Assembly: GCA_028867035.1 (NCBI GenBank) | Contig: JAGWHB010000004.1 | Location: 124,001 to 188,000, forward strand | Direction: 5' to 3' | Origin: Nitrososphaerota archaeon | GTDB lineage: Archaea > Thermoproteota > Nitrososphaeria > Nitrososphaerales > Gagatemarchaeaceae | DNA: 64,000 nucleotides | Shown here: in pieces, positions 27,062-36,475 of the stretch | Layout of the letters: every line of letters begins with the position of its first letter | Numbering within the stretch: the first letter of the stretch is position 1 | Notes under the pieces: model-generated | Databases searched by the model: none | The model's input: only the letters and a program-made list of their open reading frames with translations | What the model was told of the DNA's origin: nothing | Made by a program: the position numbers and the translations under genes

Positions 27062-27123
27062 GGATTCTGTCTCACGGACGGCCCAACGCTTTTAAGGGTT
27101 CTGAGGATTTTGGGCCAGATCAG

Positions 27124-27468
27124 TTGAAGTGGTACGTCGACCTCCTGGTCGCATCGGTCGGAGAGTCAGCTCTCTTTTCGGCTGGGAGCGCCGCAGCGGC
27201 TATCGGGGGGATGTTCATCCTGGGGGTCCCCTTTCTGGACGGCCTTGGCTTCGTGCTCCTCGTGGTAAGCGCCGGGCTGATGCTGATCGGAGGTGCCCTC
27301 AGTTTCATTAGCCCGGGGAACGTGAAGCTTGTCAACACCCTGACCAAGGCCAAGCTGAACCCCGGGCCGGACGACTACCGAAGGAACAGGAACAAGGCTG
27401 CTCTTTACGCGCTTACCGGCGTCCTTCTGTTCGTCTATTCTCTCGTACTTGCCGCGGTCCTGGCCTAG
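27124..27468 (+). CDS. Small three-helix membrane protein (unknown)
   Basis: 114 residues from TTG. Three hydrophobic segments (about 14-34, 40-62 and 91-113) flank a polar loop KLVNTLTKAKLNPGPDDYRRNRNK. It is divergent from the anchored protein gene at 26156, and they share a 62-base intergenic stretch. No family recognised. Confidence 0.7.
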   Translation: MKWYVDLLVASVGESALFSAGSAAAAIGGMFILGVPFLDGLGFVLLVVSAGLMLIGGALSFISPGNVKLVNTLTKAKLNPGPDDYRRNRNKAALYALTGVLLFVYSLVLAAVLA

Positions 27469-27517
27469 CTCCCGCTGGGTTTCTGAAATACAAAAGGGGA
27501 AAGAGGGAAGCTTGCTC

Positions 27518-30145
27518 TTAGGCAGGCTTCCTTCTTGATAGGGCTATTGCCGCTATTCCGAGTATGATGGCTACAGCTATGGCCACGTAGGCCACGTCGG
27601 TGGTTGTCGCTAGTTGGTTCGACAGGTTGTTGACCGATGCGGTCAGGGCCGTCACGTCGCTCGCCTTTGCAGAAGAGCTCTGCAGGGCGGAGATCTGTGC
27701 ACCCGTCGTGCTGGTCACGTTGGCGAAACCGCTGTTGATGCTGGTGATGAGACTCTGCATCAGTGTCGCGAGGGAGCCGACGTTGTACGACGTCGTACCC
27801 GTCACCTGCGTGTCGGTGACGTTCAGCGGCCTCTGCGTAGCCAGCGGTGGGACCAGTGCCTCCGCGCCCGCTCCGGTGGTGACACCGGCGTTGGCGACGG
27901 TCGTCTCCGGGAGGCCCGTGAAGAACACTCTGTACTCCACGTTGCCCGTGACGGTTGGCTGGTAGTTCAGGCTGAACACACCCGTGGTGCTGGTCGAGCC
28001 TAGGGCTACCGAAGTCCAGGTGGCGCCGCTGTCGATGCTCTGCTGCAGGGTGACTGCGAATCCGCCAGACTTCGCTCCAAGGACCGGGTCCACGGCGAAC
28101 ACTCCAGACAGGGTAAACGAGCTACCCGACAGGAGGTTCGGCACGGTGATGCCCTTGATGGTTATGGACGAAGGTGGCTGAGTTAGCTGTGGCGGCGGTA
28201 CGCCCGTGCTGTACCCGGCCGCGGCGAGGAATGACTTCGCCTGGGTCAGGGAGTAGGGGTCAGGGCCGACGCCCGCTGGATATGCGAATGTGAACGAAGG
28301 TGCTACCTGGGTGATGCCCGGCTGCCCCAGTCCCTGGAGCAACTGGCTCACGATGTAGCTTCTTGGGATCGCGTAGCTGATAGCTTCGCGGACCATCCTC
28401 GCAGCGAACGCTGCTTCGGACGGAGTGCTAGAACCCAGTGGCGTTGCGGCGCCGGTACCGAATACCGGGTTAGCCAGGTTGAGGCCCATCTCCTGCCATC
28501 CGTTGGACGGGTCGTTAACCTTCACCACAGTGAAGCCGCTGGATTGCATCGAAGACACGTCAGCCGCGTTGAACTGGTAGTTGCTGTCGAGGAAGTTGAC
28601 TTCCTTGTTACCCATGGCTGCGATCGCAGCGTCCTTGCCGTTGATGTAGACGATATGGACGGTCTTGATCTTGTCCCAACCCATTGCCTGCAACGCGGTC
28701 GTGTTCCAGTAGGTGGGGTTCTGGACCATGGTGCCTACCAGTCCCGTCGGGTCGTACCCGTGGTACACGTAGGCTCCGTCACCTAGAGGTCCCCATGACT
28801 GGCCAGTGCCGTTGCCGCTGGGGTACGCCGAAGTGCTGTAGTGGTATGTGAACGGGCTGGTCGAAAGTCCGCCAGAGCTTCCGGTGAAGCCGCTGAGAGC
28901 TCCCGTCGACCAGGCGCTGAACGCATACCCGTCGTAGAGGTGCATTGGGGTCGCGCCGACGCCGGTGATGACCGGGTCAGTGAAGATGTATGGGGTTGCC
29001 ATGTGGAACGACCAGGTCAAGCCGGCCTGTGCCTTGAATGTCGAATCAGCAGTGAAGCCCGAAGGCGCGCTACCGTGGGAGAAAGTCCCGTTCACGACGT
29101 AGTCCGAGGTTCCGTTCGTGAAGGTGAACTGGGTGTTCAGGCCCAGTAGACTCTGGAACGTGCCCTCGCCTACGTACCCTACCTGGCTGATCAGAGAAGC
29201 CATTATGGTGTAGATGTAGTCGTTCGAGGTGACAGCTACTCCGTCAGAGAAGGAGTGAGCCTTCTCCACCACGGTGTAGTTCAGGTTGTCGGACGAGGCG
29301 GTGATAGACGCCACGGTACCATCGAAGTAAGAAGTGGTACGTGGGTCGAGACATTCCCCGCACGCCGTCACCGGGTAGAACAGGTAGGCCGAATAGTAGG
29401 AGTTCTGCGCTCCCGTCGGGAACGAGTTGATAGCTCCTATGTCTCCGGTCTCACCGATGTTCAGGACGCTGCCGCTCGATGACTTCCAGTGGGTGTAGTC
29501 TGAGTTGGCCGTGGTCGCGTCAATCGAGTTGCCGCTTCCCCACGAGGTCAGGTCAGAAGTCCACGCATACACGGATGTCGGGTAGAAGAGTACCATCGTT
29601 GGCCTCTGCTGCTCGACTATCGCGAGCATCTGCTGGATGATCGGTGTTCTTGCAGACTGACTGAATGTTTGATCGTATTGCGCCGAAAGTGTGTTGTATG
29701 TCGAATTGTCGAAGAAGTAGTAATTGGAGCCAATTGGAGGAATATCGCCCGCACCGCTGTCTCTGTAGACTATCACGTTCTGTGTGCCAAAGTCAGGCAG
29801 CGGAGTCCCTCCGCCGAACCCGACGAACCCTGCATCCCAGCCTCCGTTTGCATATGTCGGAGGCGGGCAGCCTGCCGGACAGTTGAAGAAGTCAGCCAGC
29901 AATACATCGAAGTTCACGAAGACTAGGTTAGCCCCGATGTTGATGCTGTCTAGAGAGCTGGTGATGATTGACGCCCACTGCCTCCTGAGAGGATTCGAAG
30001 TGGGTGCTATCAGGGTCATCGAGAACAACGGCCCTGAGCTAGTCGCTGCTGTCGCGGCGAGTGGCATCGAAGAAGAGACGAGTACGAATGCTATAACTCC
30101 AAGAAGTGCTCCTTGTGCTGTGCCATTAAGCGTTGAAGAACGCAT
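27518..30145 (-). CDS. Anchored peptide ABC-transporter substrate-binding protein with Ig-like and coiled-coil parts
   Basis: 875 residues from ATG 30145 (TTG two codons upstream is an alternative). Order: signal peptide (1-35), family 5 solute-binding domain (about 45-670), an Ig-like beta domain (ITIKGITVPNLLSGSSFTLSG to EYRVFFTG, about 675-760), a coiled-coil-like stretch (TLMQSLITSINSGFANVTS to LSNQL) and a C-terminal helix VAIAVAIILGIAAIALSRRKPA. The Ig-like and coiled parts probably lift the binding domain above the membrane. A CTTAAATAAC promoter lies upstream. It serves the permease and ATPase genes at 30.2-34.1 kb. Confidence 0.9.
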   Translation of the reverse strand: MRSSTLNGTAQGALLGVIAFVLVSSSMPLAATAATSSGPLFSMTLIAPTSNPLRRQWASIITSSLDSINIGANLVFVNFDVLLADFFNCPAGCPPPTYANGGWDAGFVGFGGGTPLPDFGTQNVIVYRDSGAGDIPPIGSNYYFFDNSTYNTLSAQYDQTFSQSARTPIIQQMLAIVEQQRPTMVLFYPTSVYAWTSDLTSWGSGNSIDATTANSDYTHWKSSSGSVLNIGETGDIGAINSFPTGAQNSYYSAYLFYPVTACGECLDPRTTSYFDGTVASITASSDNLNYTVVEKAHSFSDGVAVTSNDYIYTIMASLISQVGYVGEGTFQSLLGLNTQFTFTNGTSDYVVNGTFSHGSAPSGFTADSTFKAQAGLTWSFHMATPYIFTDPVITGVGATPMHLYDGYAFSAWSTGALSGFTGSSGGLSTSPFTYHYSTSAYPSGNGTGQSWGPLGDGAYVYHGYDPTGLVGTMVQNPTYWNTTALQAMGWDKIKTVHIVYINGKDAAIAAMGNKEVNFLDSNYQFNAADVSSMQSSGFTVVKVNDPSNGWQEMGLNLANPVFGTGAATPLGSSTPSEAAFAARMVREAISYAIPRSYIVSQLLQGLGQPGITQVAPSFTFAYPAGVGPDPYSLTQAKSFLAAAGYSTGVPPPQLTQPPSSITIKGITVPNLLSGSSFTLSGVFAVDPVLGAKSGGFAVTLQQSIDSGATWTSVALGSTSTTGVFSLNYQPTVTGNVEYRVFFTGLPETTVANAGVTTGAGAEALVPPLATQRPLNVTDTQVTGTTSYNVGSLATLMQSLITSINSGFANVTSTTGAQISALQSSSAKASDVTALTASVNNLSNQLATTTDVAYVAIAVAIILGIAAIALSRRKPA

Positions 30146-30230
30146 TTTCAAACGCGGCAGTCCTGTTCTGAGTTATTTAAGGATAGTAACCATCTCATGT
30201 TAATTCGGCGCAAAAAACCGATGGTTTTGT

Positions 30231-31226
30231 CTATGCGAATTTCTCTGCGAAATGGCAGGCGACCAGATGGTCCGAGCCCAGCTCCCGCAGGGGGGGTTCC
30301 TCGGCCCTGCAGATATCTGCGGCGTAGGGACACCTGGGGTGGAACCGGCACCCGGACGGCGGGTTGACGGGGCTGGGGACGTCCCCGGGCAATATTATGC
30401 GCTTCGTCTTTGTCTCGGGGTCAGGTATCGGCACGGCGGAGAGGAGGGCCATGGTGTATGGGTTGAGTGGCTTGTCGAAGAGCTGGTTCACGGGTGCGTA
30501 TTCGAATATCTTCCCGAGATACATGACCGCCACGTGCTGGCTTACCTGGCGAACAGAGCTCAGATCGTGCGAGATGTAGAGGAAAGATATGCCGGTCCTC
30601 TTCTGAAGGTCCTCCAGCAGGTTCAGTATCTGCGCCCTTATCGAGACGTCCAGGGATGATACCGGTTCGTCGGCGACTATGAACTTCGGCTCAGTGGCAA
30701 GGGCTCTTGCGATGGAAATCCTCTGCCTCTGACCCCCTGAGAACTCGTGGGGATACCTTTCCGCGTGATACTCTTCCAGTCCGACCATCTTTAGGAGCGA
30801 GTAGACCCTGGGCTGCCATTCATCCCGCGGGATGTGCTTGTGGATTACGAATGGCTCTGAAATGATGTCGAACACGGTCATCCTGGGATCCAGGGACCCG
30901 TAGGGGTTCTGGAATACCATCTGCATGTTCCTCCGGAGTGCGAGCTTCTCTGCCCGGGGGGCCCTGCGGAGCTCCTCGTGGACGTCCTTCCCTTCAAAGA
31001 GCACCTCCCCCGAGTCCTTCTGCTCGAGTTCCAGGACGACCTTCCCCGTGGTAGTCTTTCCGCACCCGCTCTCACCGACGAGCCCCAGCGTCTCGCCCTT
31101 GCCGACCCTGAACGATATCTTGTCGATCGCGTGGACGTCCCCGACCTTCTTCCTCGTGAGGATGCCCCTCTGGTAGACGGGGAAGTACTTGACCAGGTCC
31201 TTCACCTGGAGCAGTGGTTCAACCAT
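30231..31226 (-). CDS. Peptide ABC transporter ATPase, OppF/DppF type
   Basis: 331 residues from ATG 31226, whose codon overlaps the TAA of the previous gene. Walker A is GLVGESGCGKTT, signature FSGGQRQRISIARAL and Walker B KFIVADEPVSSLDVS. The C-terminal oligopeptide-transporter motif has cysteines CRFHPRCPYAADIC, which in this family form an iron-sulfur site. It hydrolyses ATP with the OppD-like partner to drive peptide uptake. A longer in-frame extension upstream overlaps oppD and is discarded. Confidence 0.95.
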   Translation of the reverse strand: MVEPLLQVKDLVKYFPVYQRGILTRKKVGDVHAIDKISFRVGKGETLGLVGESGCGKTTTGKVVLELEQKDSGEVLFEGKDVHEELRRAPRAEKLALRRNMQMVFQNPYGSLDPRMTVFDIISEPFVIHKHIPRDEWQPRVYSLLKMVGLEEYHAERYPHEFSGGQRQRISIARALATEPKFIVADEPVSSLDVSIRAQILNLLEDLQKRTGISFLYISHDLSSVRQVSQHVAVMYLGKIFEYAPVNQLFDKPLNPYTMALLSAVPIPDPETKTKRIILPGDVPSPVNPPSGCRFHPRCPYAADICRAEEPPLRELGSDHLVACHFAEKFA

Positions 31227-32209
31227 TACGCATTCCTCCTGAGCTCTATCTCTTTCCAACGATGGCACGACACTGCGCGCCTCCCTCCTATGTCTTCGAG
31301 CGGCGGCACCTGATCTATGCATATCTGCTTAGCAAAGGTGCAGCGCGGGTTGAATCTGCAGCCGGTGGGCGGATTAATCAGGTTGGGTATCCCGCCTCCG
31401 ATGGGCACCAGGGCGGCCTTTTTGTCGAGCCTGGGGACTGAGTTGAGGAGCGCAGCGGTGTAGGGGTGCTTGGGGGCCTGGAACAGCTCGTGCGTGGCCG
31501 CTTCCTCGGCCACCTTTCCAGCGTACAGAACCACCACCCGTTCAGTCATCTCAGCTATCAGCCCCATATCGTGAGTGATGAGGACGAGAGACATCTTGAG
31601 GTCTCTCTCTAATGCCTTCAAGAGCTCAAGGACCTGCGCCTGGATCGTGACGTCGAGGTTTGTCGTGGGCTCGTCGGCTACGAGAAGTTCGGGTTCACCG
31701 GCCAGCGCACGTGCTATGGCTATTCTCTGCCTCATGCCTCCACTTAGTTCGTGAGGGTAAGCTTTCATCCTCGTCTCTGCCTCGGGAATCTCCACCAATT
31801 GCAGAAGCTTGATTCCCCGGTCCCATCCCTCCTCCTTGGTGACTTCGAAATGCGTGCGTATGACTTCGACGAGCTGGTTGCCGACGGTGTAGAGGGGATC
31901 CAGCGATGAGTTTGGGTCCTGTGAAACGTACCCTATCTTCTTTCCTCTGATCTTCCTCATCTCCTCTTCTTTGGTATGGACCAGCTCCTCACCTCGGAAG
32001 AATATTCTTCCGGTGACGATCCTTCCCGGCCTCGTCACGATGCCCATGGCGGAGAGGACGGTGACCGTCTTTCCGGACCCCGATTCCCCCACTAGGCCAA
32101 GGGGTTCTCCTTCGTTCACCACGAAAGAGACGCCGTCGACCGCCTTTACGACCCCCGCTTCTGTGTAGAAATATGTCCTAAGGTCCTCTACGCGGAGAAG
32201 CTCTCCCAC
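31226..32209 (-). CDS. Peptide ABC transporter ATPase, OppD/DppD type
   Basis: 327 residues. Walker A is GLVGESGSGKTV, signature LSGGMRQRIAIARAL and Walker B ELLVADEPTTNLDVT. The C-terminal cysteine motif CRFNPRCTFAKQIC is present. It works as a heterodimer with the next ATPase (stop/start overlap TAATG). It lies 4 bases after the OppC-like permease gene, in one operon. Confidence 0.95.
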   Translation of the reverse strand: MGELLRVEDLRTYFYTEAGVVKAVDGVSFVVNEGEPLGLVGESGSGKTVTVLSAMGIVTRPGRIVTGRIFFRGEELVHTKEEEMRKIRGKKIGYVSQDPNSSLDPLYTVGNQLVEVIRTHFEVTKEEGWDRGIKLLQLVEIPEAETRMKAYPHELSGGMRQRIAIARALAGEPELLVADEPTTNLDVTIQAQVLELLKALERDLKMSLVLITHDMGLIAEMTERVVVLYAGKVAEEAATHELFQAPKHPYTAALLNSVPRLDKKAALVPIGGGIPNLINPPTGCRFNPRCTFAKQICIDQVPPLEDIGGRRAVSCHRWKEIELRRNA

Positions 32210-32213
32210 TATT

Positions 32214-33122
32214 TCACTCTCTTATTCTCGGGTTGAGGGCATCGGAAAGGCCGTCGCCTAGCAGATTGAACCCCAGGACCGCGATGACAACGGCTATCCC
32301 GGGAAACAGGGAGACCCACCAAGAGGTCCTTACGTACGAGAACCCCTCCTGCAGGAGGAGGCCCCACGTCGAAGTACCGGGCGAACCGAACCCCAGGAAG
32401 CTTATCACGACCTCGGTCAGAATGTTGCCCGCTACCAGGAGGCTCGAAAGCACGATGATGGGGGACAGCACGTTCAGCAAAATGTGGCGGAAGAGTATCC
32501 GAGAATTGCTCGCCCCCAGGGACCTGGCGGCCTGGACGAATTCAAGCTCCTTGATCCTCAGAATCTCCCCCCTGGTGACGAATGCTATGGTGGGCCAGCC
32601 GAAGATCCCCAGTATTACGACGATCAGCGTCAAGCCGAGCCCCTGGGCGACAAGCACCTGAGCTATCCTTGCAAAGAGGAGGATGATTACGAGGACTGGG
32701 AGCGTGAAGAAGATCTGTGTGACGCCGAGGAGCACGGCCCCCGTTGCACCTGTCCTGTATCCGGCGAAGGCCCCCACGACCATCCCTATGGCGACGGATA
32801 TCGCGGTCGCGACCACCCCCACGTACAGGTCGCCGAGGGCTCCGTGGAGAATCTCACTGTACACGTCTATCCCCGAGGGCTCCGTCCCGAGGGGGTATGT
32901 CCAATTCGTGAAGGGGGGAAGATTGGTGCAGCCGTTGGTGAGGCAAGTGATGAAGTCGCGGGGAGGGAGGGGCGCAAAGAAGATGCCATATACAGAAATG
33001 AAGACGAAGAAGCCAACGATCACGCCGCCCGCGAGGGCAGACTTGTTCTTCCGGAATCGCCTCCAGGCGACGGCCGCCTGGCTCGCGCCCCGCTGCTTCT
33101 CCGCAGGCTTGGCAGCCGTCAA
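32214..33122 (-). CDS. Peptide ABC transporter permease, OppC/DppC type
   Basis: 302 residues with about six membrane helices and the permease loop EFVQAARSLGASNSRILFRHILLNVLSPI (EAA motif) that docks the ATPases. N-terminal leader and first helix SALAGGVIVGFFVFISVYGIFFAPL are typical of OppC. It overlaps the OppB-like gene by 4 bases. Confidence 0.95.
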   Translation of the reverse strand: MTAAKPAEKQRGASQAAVAWRRFRKNKSALAGGVIVGFFVFISVYGIFFAPLPPRDFITCLTNGCTNLPPFTNWTYPLGTEPSGIDVYSEILHGALGDLYVGVVATAISVAIGMVVGAFAGYRTGATGAVLLGVTQIFFTLPVLVIILLFARIAQVLVAQGLGLTLIVVILGIFGWPTIAFVTRGEILRIKELEFVQAARSLGASNSRILFRHILLNVLSPIIVLSSLLVAGNILTEVVISFLGFGSPGTSTWGLLLQEGFSYVRTSWWVSLFPGIAVVIAVLGFNLLGDGLSDALNPRIRE

Positions 33123-34102
33123 GTTATCCTAACCCTGGGGTCCATGAAAGCATATGCCAGGTCTGTCGCTATGTTCGCTATCAACACCATCACTGTGATT
33201 ATCATGATGATCCCCTGCACCGTGGGGAGGTCCAGCCTGGAGGCTGCGGTCACGAATGCGAAGCCGAGCCCCGGCCACGAGAATGTCGTCTCGAGCGCGG
33301 GGGCCCCTGCAAGGAGAGTCCCGAAGCTGAGTCCGACTATTGTCACGACGGGGGTGATGGCATTCTTCAGTGCGTGCTTGTATGTCACCTTGAACTCGGA
33401 GAGGCCGCTGGCCCTCCCTGCGAGTATGAAGTCCTGCCTGAGGGTTTCGAGCATGTTAACCCTCGTAAGTCTCGTGATCGTCGCGATCGATACCAGGGTC
33501 AAGACGCTGAGGGGAAGTATCACGTGGGCAAGCGCGTCGAAGGTTGGATTGCCCCACCAATATGGGGGATAGGTGGAGTACGCCCCGAATGCAGGAAGCC
33601 AGTGCAGATAGTAGGAAAACACGATGATGGCCATTATTCCTATCCAGAACGTCGGCATCGAAATCCCGAAGATTGCCGAGGTGGTGATCGCGTAGTCCCC
33701 CTTCGAGTACTGGTGTTTCGCGGAGTAGATCCCTATTGGGACTCCGATCCCAAGGGCCAGGAGAAGGGCGGGAATCTGGAGCTCGAGGGTGGTGCCTATC
33801 CATGGGATGATGAGAGAATTGACAGAGCCTGTGTACAGGGACTGCCCCAGGTACCCGTGCAAAAAGTCAGACAACCAGTAGAAGTATCGTATGTAGATGG
33901 GCTCATTGACGTGGAAGAAGGCCCTCAACTGGGCGAGCTGGGCGGGGGTGATGTTCCTGATCCCCAGCTTCACGATGTTGACCGGGTCCCCTGCCGCGTT
34001 GGTTATGAGGAAGGTAATGATCGACACTGCCAGAAATACGGGAATCGCGAAAAGGACCCTGCGGATCACATAATTCGCTAGACTGCCCATGTAAGCAATC
34101 AA
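33119..34102 (-). CDS. Peptide ABC transporter permease, OppB/DppB type
   Basis: 327 residues. It begins with NYVIRRVLFAIPVFLAVSIITFLI, the usual OppB N terminus, and contains the EAA loop FILAGRASGLSEFKVTYKHALKNAITPV. TTG at 34102 lies 22 bases from a strong TATA box, so a leaderless TTG start is likely; ATG at 34090 is the alternative. It is the first gene of the operon. Confidence 0.95.
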   Translation of the reverse strand: MIAYMGSLANYVIRRVLFAIPVFLAVSIITFLITNAAGDPVNIVKLGIRNITPAQLAQLRAFFHVNEPIYIRYFYWLSDFLHGYLGQSLYTGSVNSLIIPWIGTTLELQIPALLLALGIGVPIGIYSAKHQYSKGDYAITTSAIFGISMPTFWIGIMAIIVFSYYLHWLPAFGAYSTYPPYWWGNPTFDALAHVILPLSVLTLVSIATITRLTRVNMLETLRQDFILAGRASGLSEFKVTYKHALKNAITPVVTIVGLSFGTLLAGAPALETTFSWPGLGFAFVTAASRLDLPTVQGIIMIITVMVLIANIATDLAYAFMDPRVRIT

Positions 34103-34117
34103 ACGCTTGAAAATTGG

Positions 34118-34129
34118 TTAATATAAATT
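34118..34129 (-). promoter_or_regulatory. TATA box of the peptide transporter operon
   Basis: AATTTATATTAA on the coding (minus) strand, centred 22 bases from the TTG start of the first permease gene. It is one of the strongest TATA matches in the window. Confidence 0.6.
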
Positions 34130-34218
34130 GCTACCACTGAAGCGAGATTGACGCTTGCCCTCGCCGCGGGTGGGATGTACGGTTTAATGGCCCCTCTCGC
34201 GGGCCCCCTTCGAAACCA

Positions 34219-34788
34219 ATGAAACCTTCGGACTGGAGGAAGGTCTCGGCCGCATCCCTCGCTCTGTCCGTGGTCTTTCTCGCTGCGACCATCGTGCTCC
34301 CGGGGGTCAAGCTGCCTCAGACCGTGCAGCGGACGGTACCCGCGATTCCTACACCTGCGCCTCAGTATCAGATCTACGGGTATGGGATCCCACCGGTGCT
34401 ATTGGGGTCCACAATCAACGTGACACTTTCCGGATTCGCCCCGAAGGGTTTGGAATATTCTCTGGCGCCTACTCTGGGGAGCGGTTCCACCACCCCCCTG
34501 GCCATAGGGAAGGTCGGCAGCGGCCAAGTCTACTCGTTCGCTTCGATCGCTGAGGAGAGCTATTCGCTTGAGCTGCAGATCATAGCGTATAACGGGTCGG
34601 GGTTTTCCATCAGGTACAGCGGGGTCTGGTCCCCCTATGACGTCCTCCAGGTCTACTTCATTCCGGCGATCTTTCTGGTGACAGCGAGCGCAGCCGCCAC
34701 TTACTACTTCAACACTCGAGTCCCCCAGCAGCTCAGGGATGAGAAGGTCGAGGCTGAGCTCAGAGGTGCCCCGAATGACGATAACTAA
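34219..34788 (+). CDS. Two-helix membrane protein with exported beta-rich domain (unknown)
   Basis: 189 residues: membrane helix about 10-30, an exported domain (YGYGIPPVLLGSTINVTLSGFAPKGLEYSLAP, likely beta sandwich) and a second helix about 146-164 ending in a charged cytoplasmic tail. This gene opens a group of four surface-related genes (34.2-37.0 kb) that ends with signal peptidase. Family not recognised. Confidence 0.7.
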   Translation: MKPSDWRKVSAASLALSVVFLAATIVLPGVKLPQTVQRTVPAIPTPAPQYQIYGYGIPPVLLGSTINVTLSGFAPKGLEYSLAPTLGSGSTTPLAIGKVGSGQVYSFASIAEESYSLELQIIAYNGSGFSIRYSGVWSPYDVLQVYFIPAIFLVTASAAATYYFNTRVPQQLRDEKVEAELRGAPNDDN

Positions 34789-34822
34789 GCTCCGGAGACG
34801 AGCTGGCGAAGGCTACTCTTCT

Positions 34823-36004
34823 CTAAGGGCCCATGATGATGACGAGCCAGGTTGTAGCGGCGACCATCGTACTGCAGCCGTGCGATTGAAAGAACTGGGT
34901 GATGTTGATTCCGGGGCCGGGGATCTCGTATACGGGACAGGGGATCGACACCGAGTAGTAGGAAGACTCTCCGACGTAGTATCCGAAATGCAAGAAGTTG
35001 GTGTTGAGCAGCCCGTCCCAGTGTCCTACGGCGTAGTCGGCGAGGAAGCTCGGATATGTGTTGGGAGAGAATATCCCTGGGAAGAGGAGAAGTTCTGATA
35101 TCTGGCCGGCGATAGCACTCTTCCCAAAGAAGCCTGCCGTATCGTTCGACAGGTTGTAATCAGAGATCTGGAATCCAGCCGAGGCGTCCTTGAACCTCAG
35201 CGCAGCGAATGCATCAAGGGTCGAGTTCTCGGTGAGGAGATGCCCGCCCCTCGCCAGGTTGACGTTGTCTATGAACGCCTTGACCCATTGCGGCCCGACC
35301 CCTCCCCTCGGATAGTCCTCCCAGAATGGCTGGCGGTAGATGAAGGGGACCCCCTTGATGCTCCCCCTTATCTCGGCATAGAAATTGAAAGTCTTGTTGA
35401 CAGGGAGGTTGTTGGGCGTCACCTGGGACACAGAGCAGTAGTCGTAGGAGGCCCAAAGTGCCCCGCAGCTGCCGACGGCCCTCGGTTCGATGTAGGTCAG
35501 ACTCCCGCTGGTGCCGTTGGCGCTGTATCCTTCCATGGAAAGATAGACCACGGCGTTCGTGATATTGTAATAGCTGATGTTCTTCATGTGTATTGTGATG
35601 TTGAGGAGCCCCCAATCGGCGGAAGAGACCGCGGAGCTCAGTATCGCCACCGTACTGCTGGGGTTTAGAATCTCCCCCGGCGGCCCGGCGTTCTCGAGGG
35701 CGACAGCATTCGCCCCCTCAAAGAATACGAGGGCCGAATGGTCCCCCTGGGTGACGAGCTCTTTCGAAGGAAAGGGCGCTGACCCGTATCCCAGGACCCC
35801 GTAGGATGGGGTCGTCCAACCCCACACGTCGACCGGGCTGTTTTGCGCACCGGGGACAGGGACAGATTGGACGTAGGGGATGATGGGGACGAAGAAGAAA
35901 GCGAGGACAATCAGGACTACAACAACGGCCGCCTTGAACTTGGGCACATGCCTTGCCAAAGTCGTCAGAAGGCGCCCTCCCGTGGATTTAGCGATTCCTA
36001 CCAC
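34823..36004 (-). CDS. Large exported membrane-anchored protein (unknown)
   Basis: About 393 residues from GTG 36004; a longer frame reaches 36130 but would overlap the upstream gene. The N terminus has a basic stretch and a membrane helix (AAVVVVLIVLAFFFVPIIPYV). The exported domain has many N-x-S/T sites and several cysteines, and the C terminus is hydrophobic (MVAATTWLVIIMGP). It lies 52 bases after the membrane protein gene at 36057 and is probably in one transcript with it. No catalytic motif seen. Confidence 0.68.
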   Translation of the reverse strand: MVGIAKSTGGRLLTTLARHVPKFKAAVVVVLIVLAFFFVPIIPYVQSVPVPGAQNSPVDVWGWTTPSYGVLGYGSAPFPSKELVTQGDHSALVFFEGANAVALENAGPPGEILNPSSTVAILSSAVSSADWGLLNITIHMKNISYYNITNAVVYLSMEGYSANGTSGSLTYIEPRAVGSCGALWASYDYCSVSQVTPNNLPVNKTFNFYAEIRGSIKGVPFIYRQPFWEDYPRGGVGPQWVKAFIDNVNLARGGHLLTENSTLDAFAALRFKDASAGFQISDYNLSNDTAGFFGKSAIAGQISELLLFPGIFSPNTYPSFLADYAVGHWDGLLNTNFLHFGYYVGESSYYSVSIPCPVYEIPGPGINITQFFQSHGCSTMVAATTWLVIIMGP

Positions 36005-36056
36005 GCCTCTACGCGCGATATCCTCGACAAGGCAGGGATGACCGGGTCTCGTCCGG

Positions 36057-36395
36057 TCAGGCTGAGCTGGTGTCAACGCTCGGGACCCGAGGCCTCGAGG
36101 AACGATACCAGCGGTACACGAACCAGGCATTGATGGCGACGAGGGCGTACGAAAGGGCCTGGATCCAGTCCAACGTGGGGGGGCTCGTCAGGCTGACCCC
36201 GTTTCCGGCCATCGTGAAGAACTGGGTCAGGAGGCTGTAGCTGAACGACGGGGCATAGCCGCACCCCGGTGGGGGACAGGCGCTGTGGGCGGAGGTCGCA
36301 TAGGTCACCCTCCACTGGAGATCCCCGACTACATAGAACAGCGCGATCAAAAGCACTGCGTCGATGACAAGCACAGTCAGCGTATTCTTGGCCAT
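36057..36395 (-). CDS. Small membrane protein (unknown)
   Basis: 112 residues from ATG 36395, which lies 27 bases from a GTTTTTATC box on the coding strand; a longer frame to 36476 would run past the divergent gene's start. It has an N-terminal helix (TLTVLVIDAVLLIALFYVVG), an exported loop with a CPPPGC pair and a C-terminal helix (IQALSYALVAINAWFVYRWY). Probably co-transcribed with the exported protein gene downstream. Confidence 0.65.
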   Translation of the reverse strand: MAKNTLTVLVIDAVLLIALFYVVGDLQWRVTYATSAHSACPPPGCGYAPSFSYSLLTQFFTMAGNGVSLTSPPTLDWIQALSYALVAINAWFVYRWYRSSRPRVPSVDTSSA

Positions 36396-36475
36396 TGGGA
36401 AGACCCTGGACCCGGCCGATAAAAACACATCATGGGTCAAACGTTTAACCGCACGTCGTCGAGGAGGTTTTCCCA

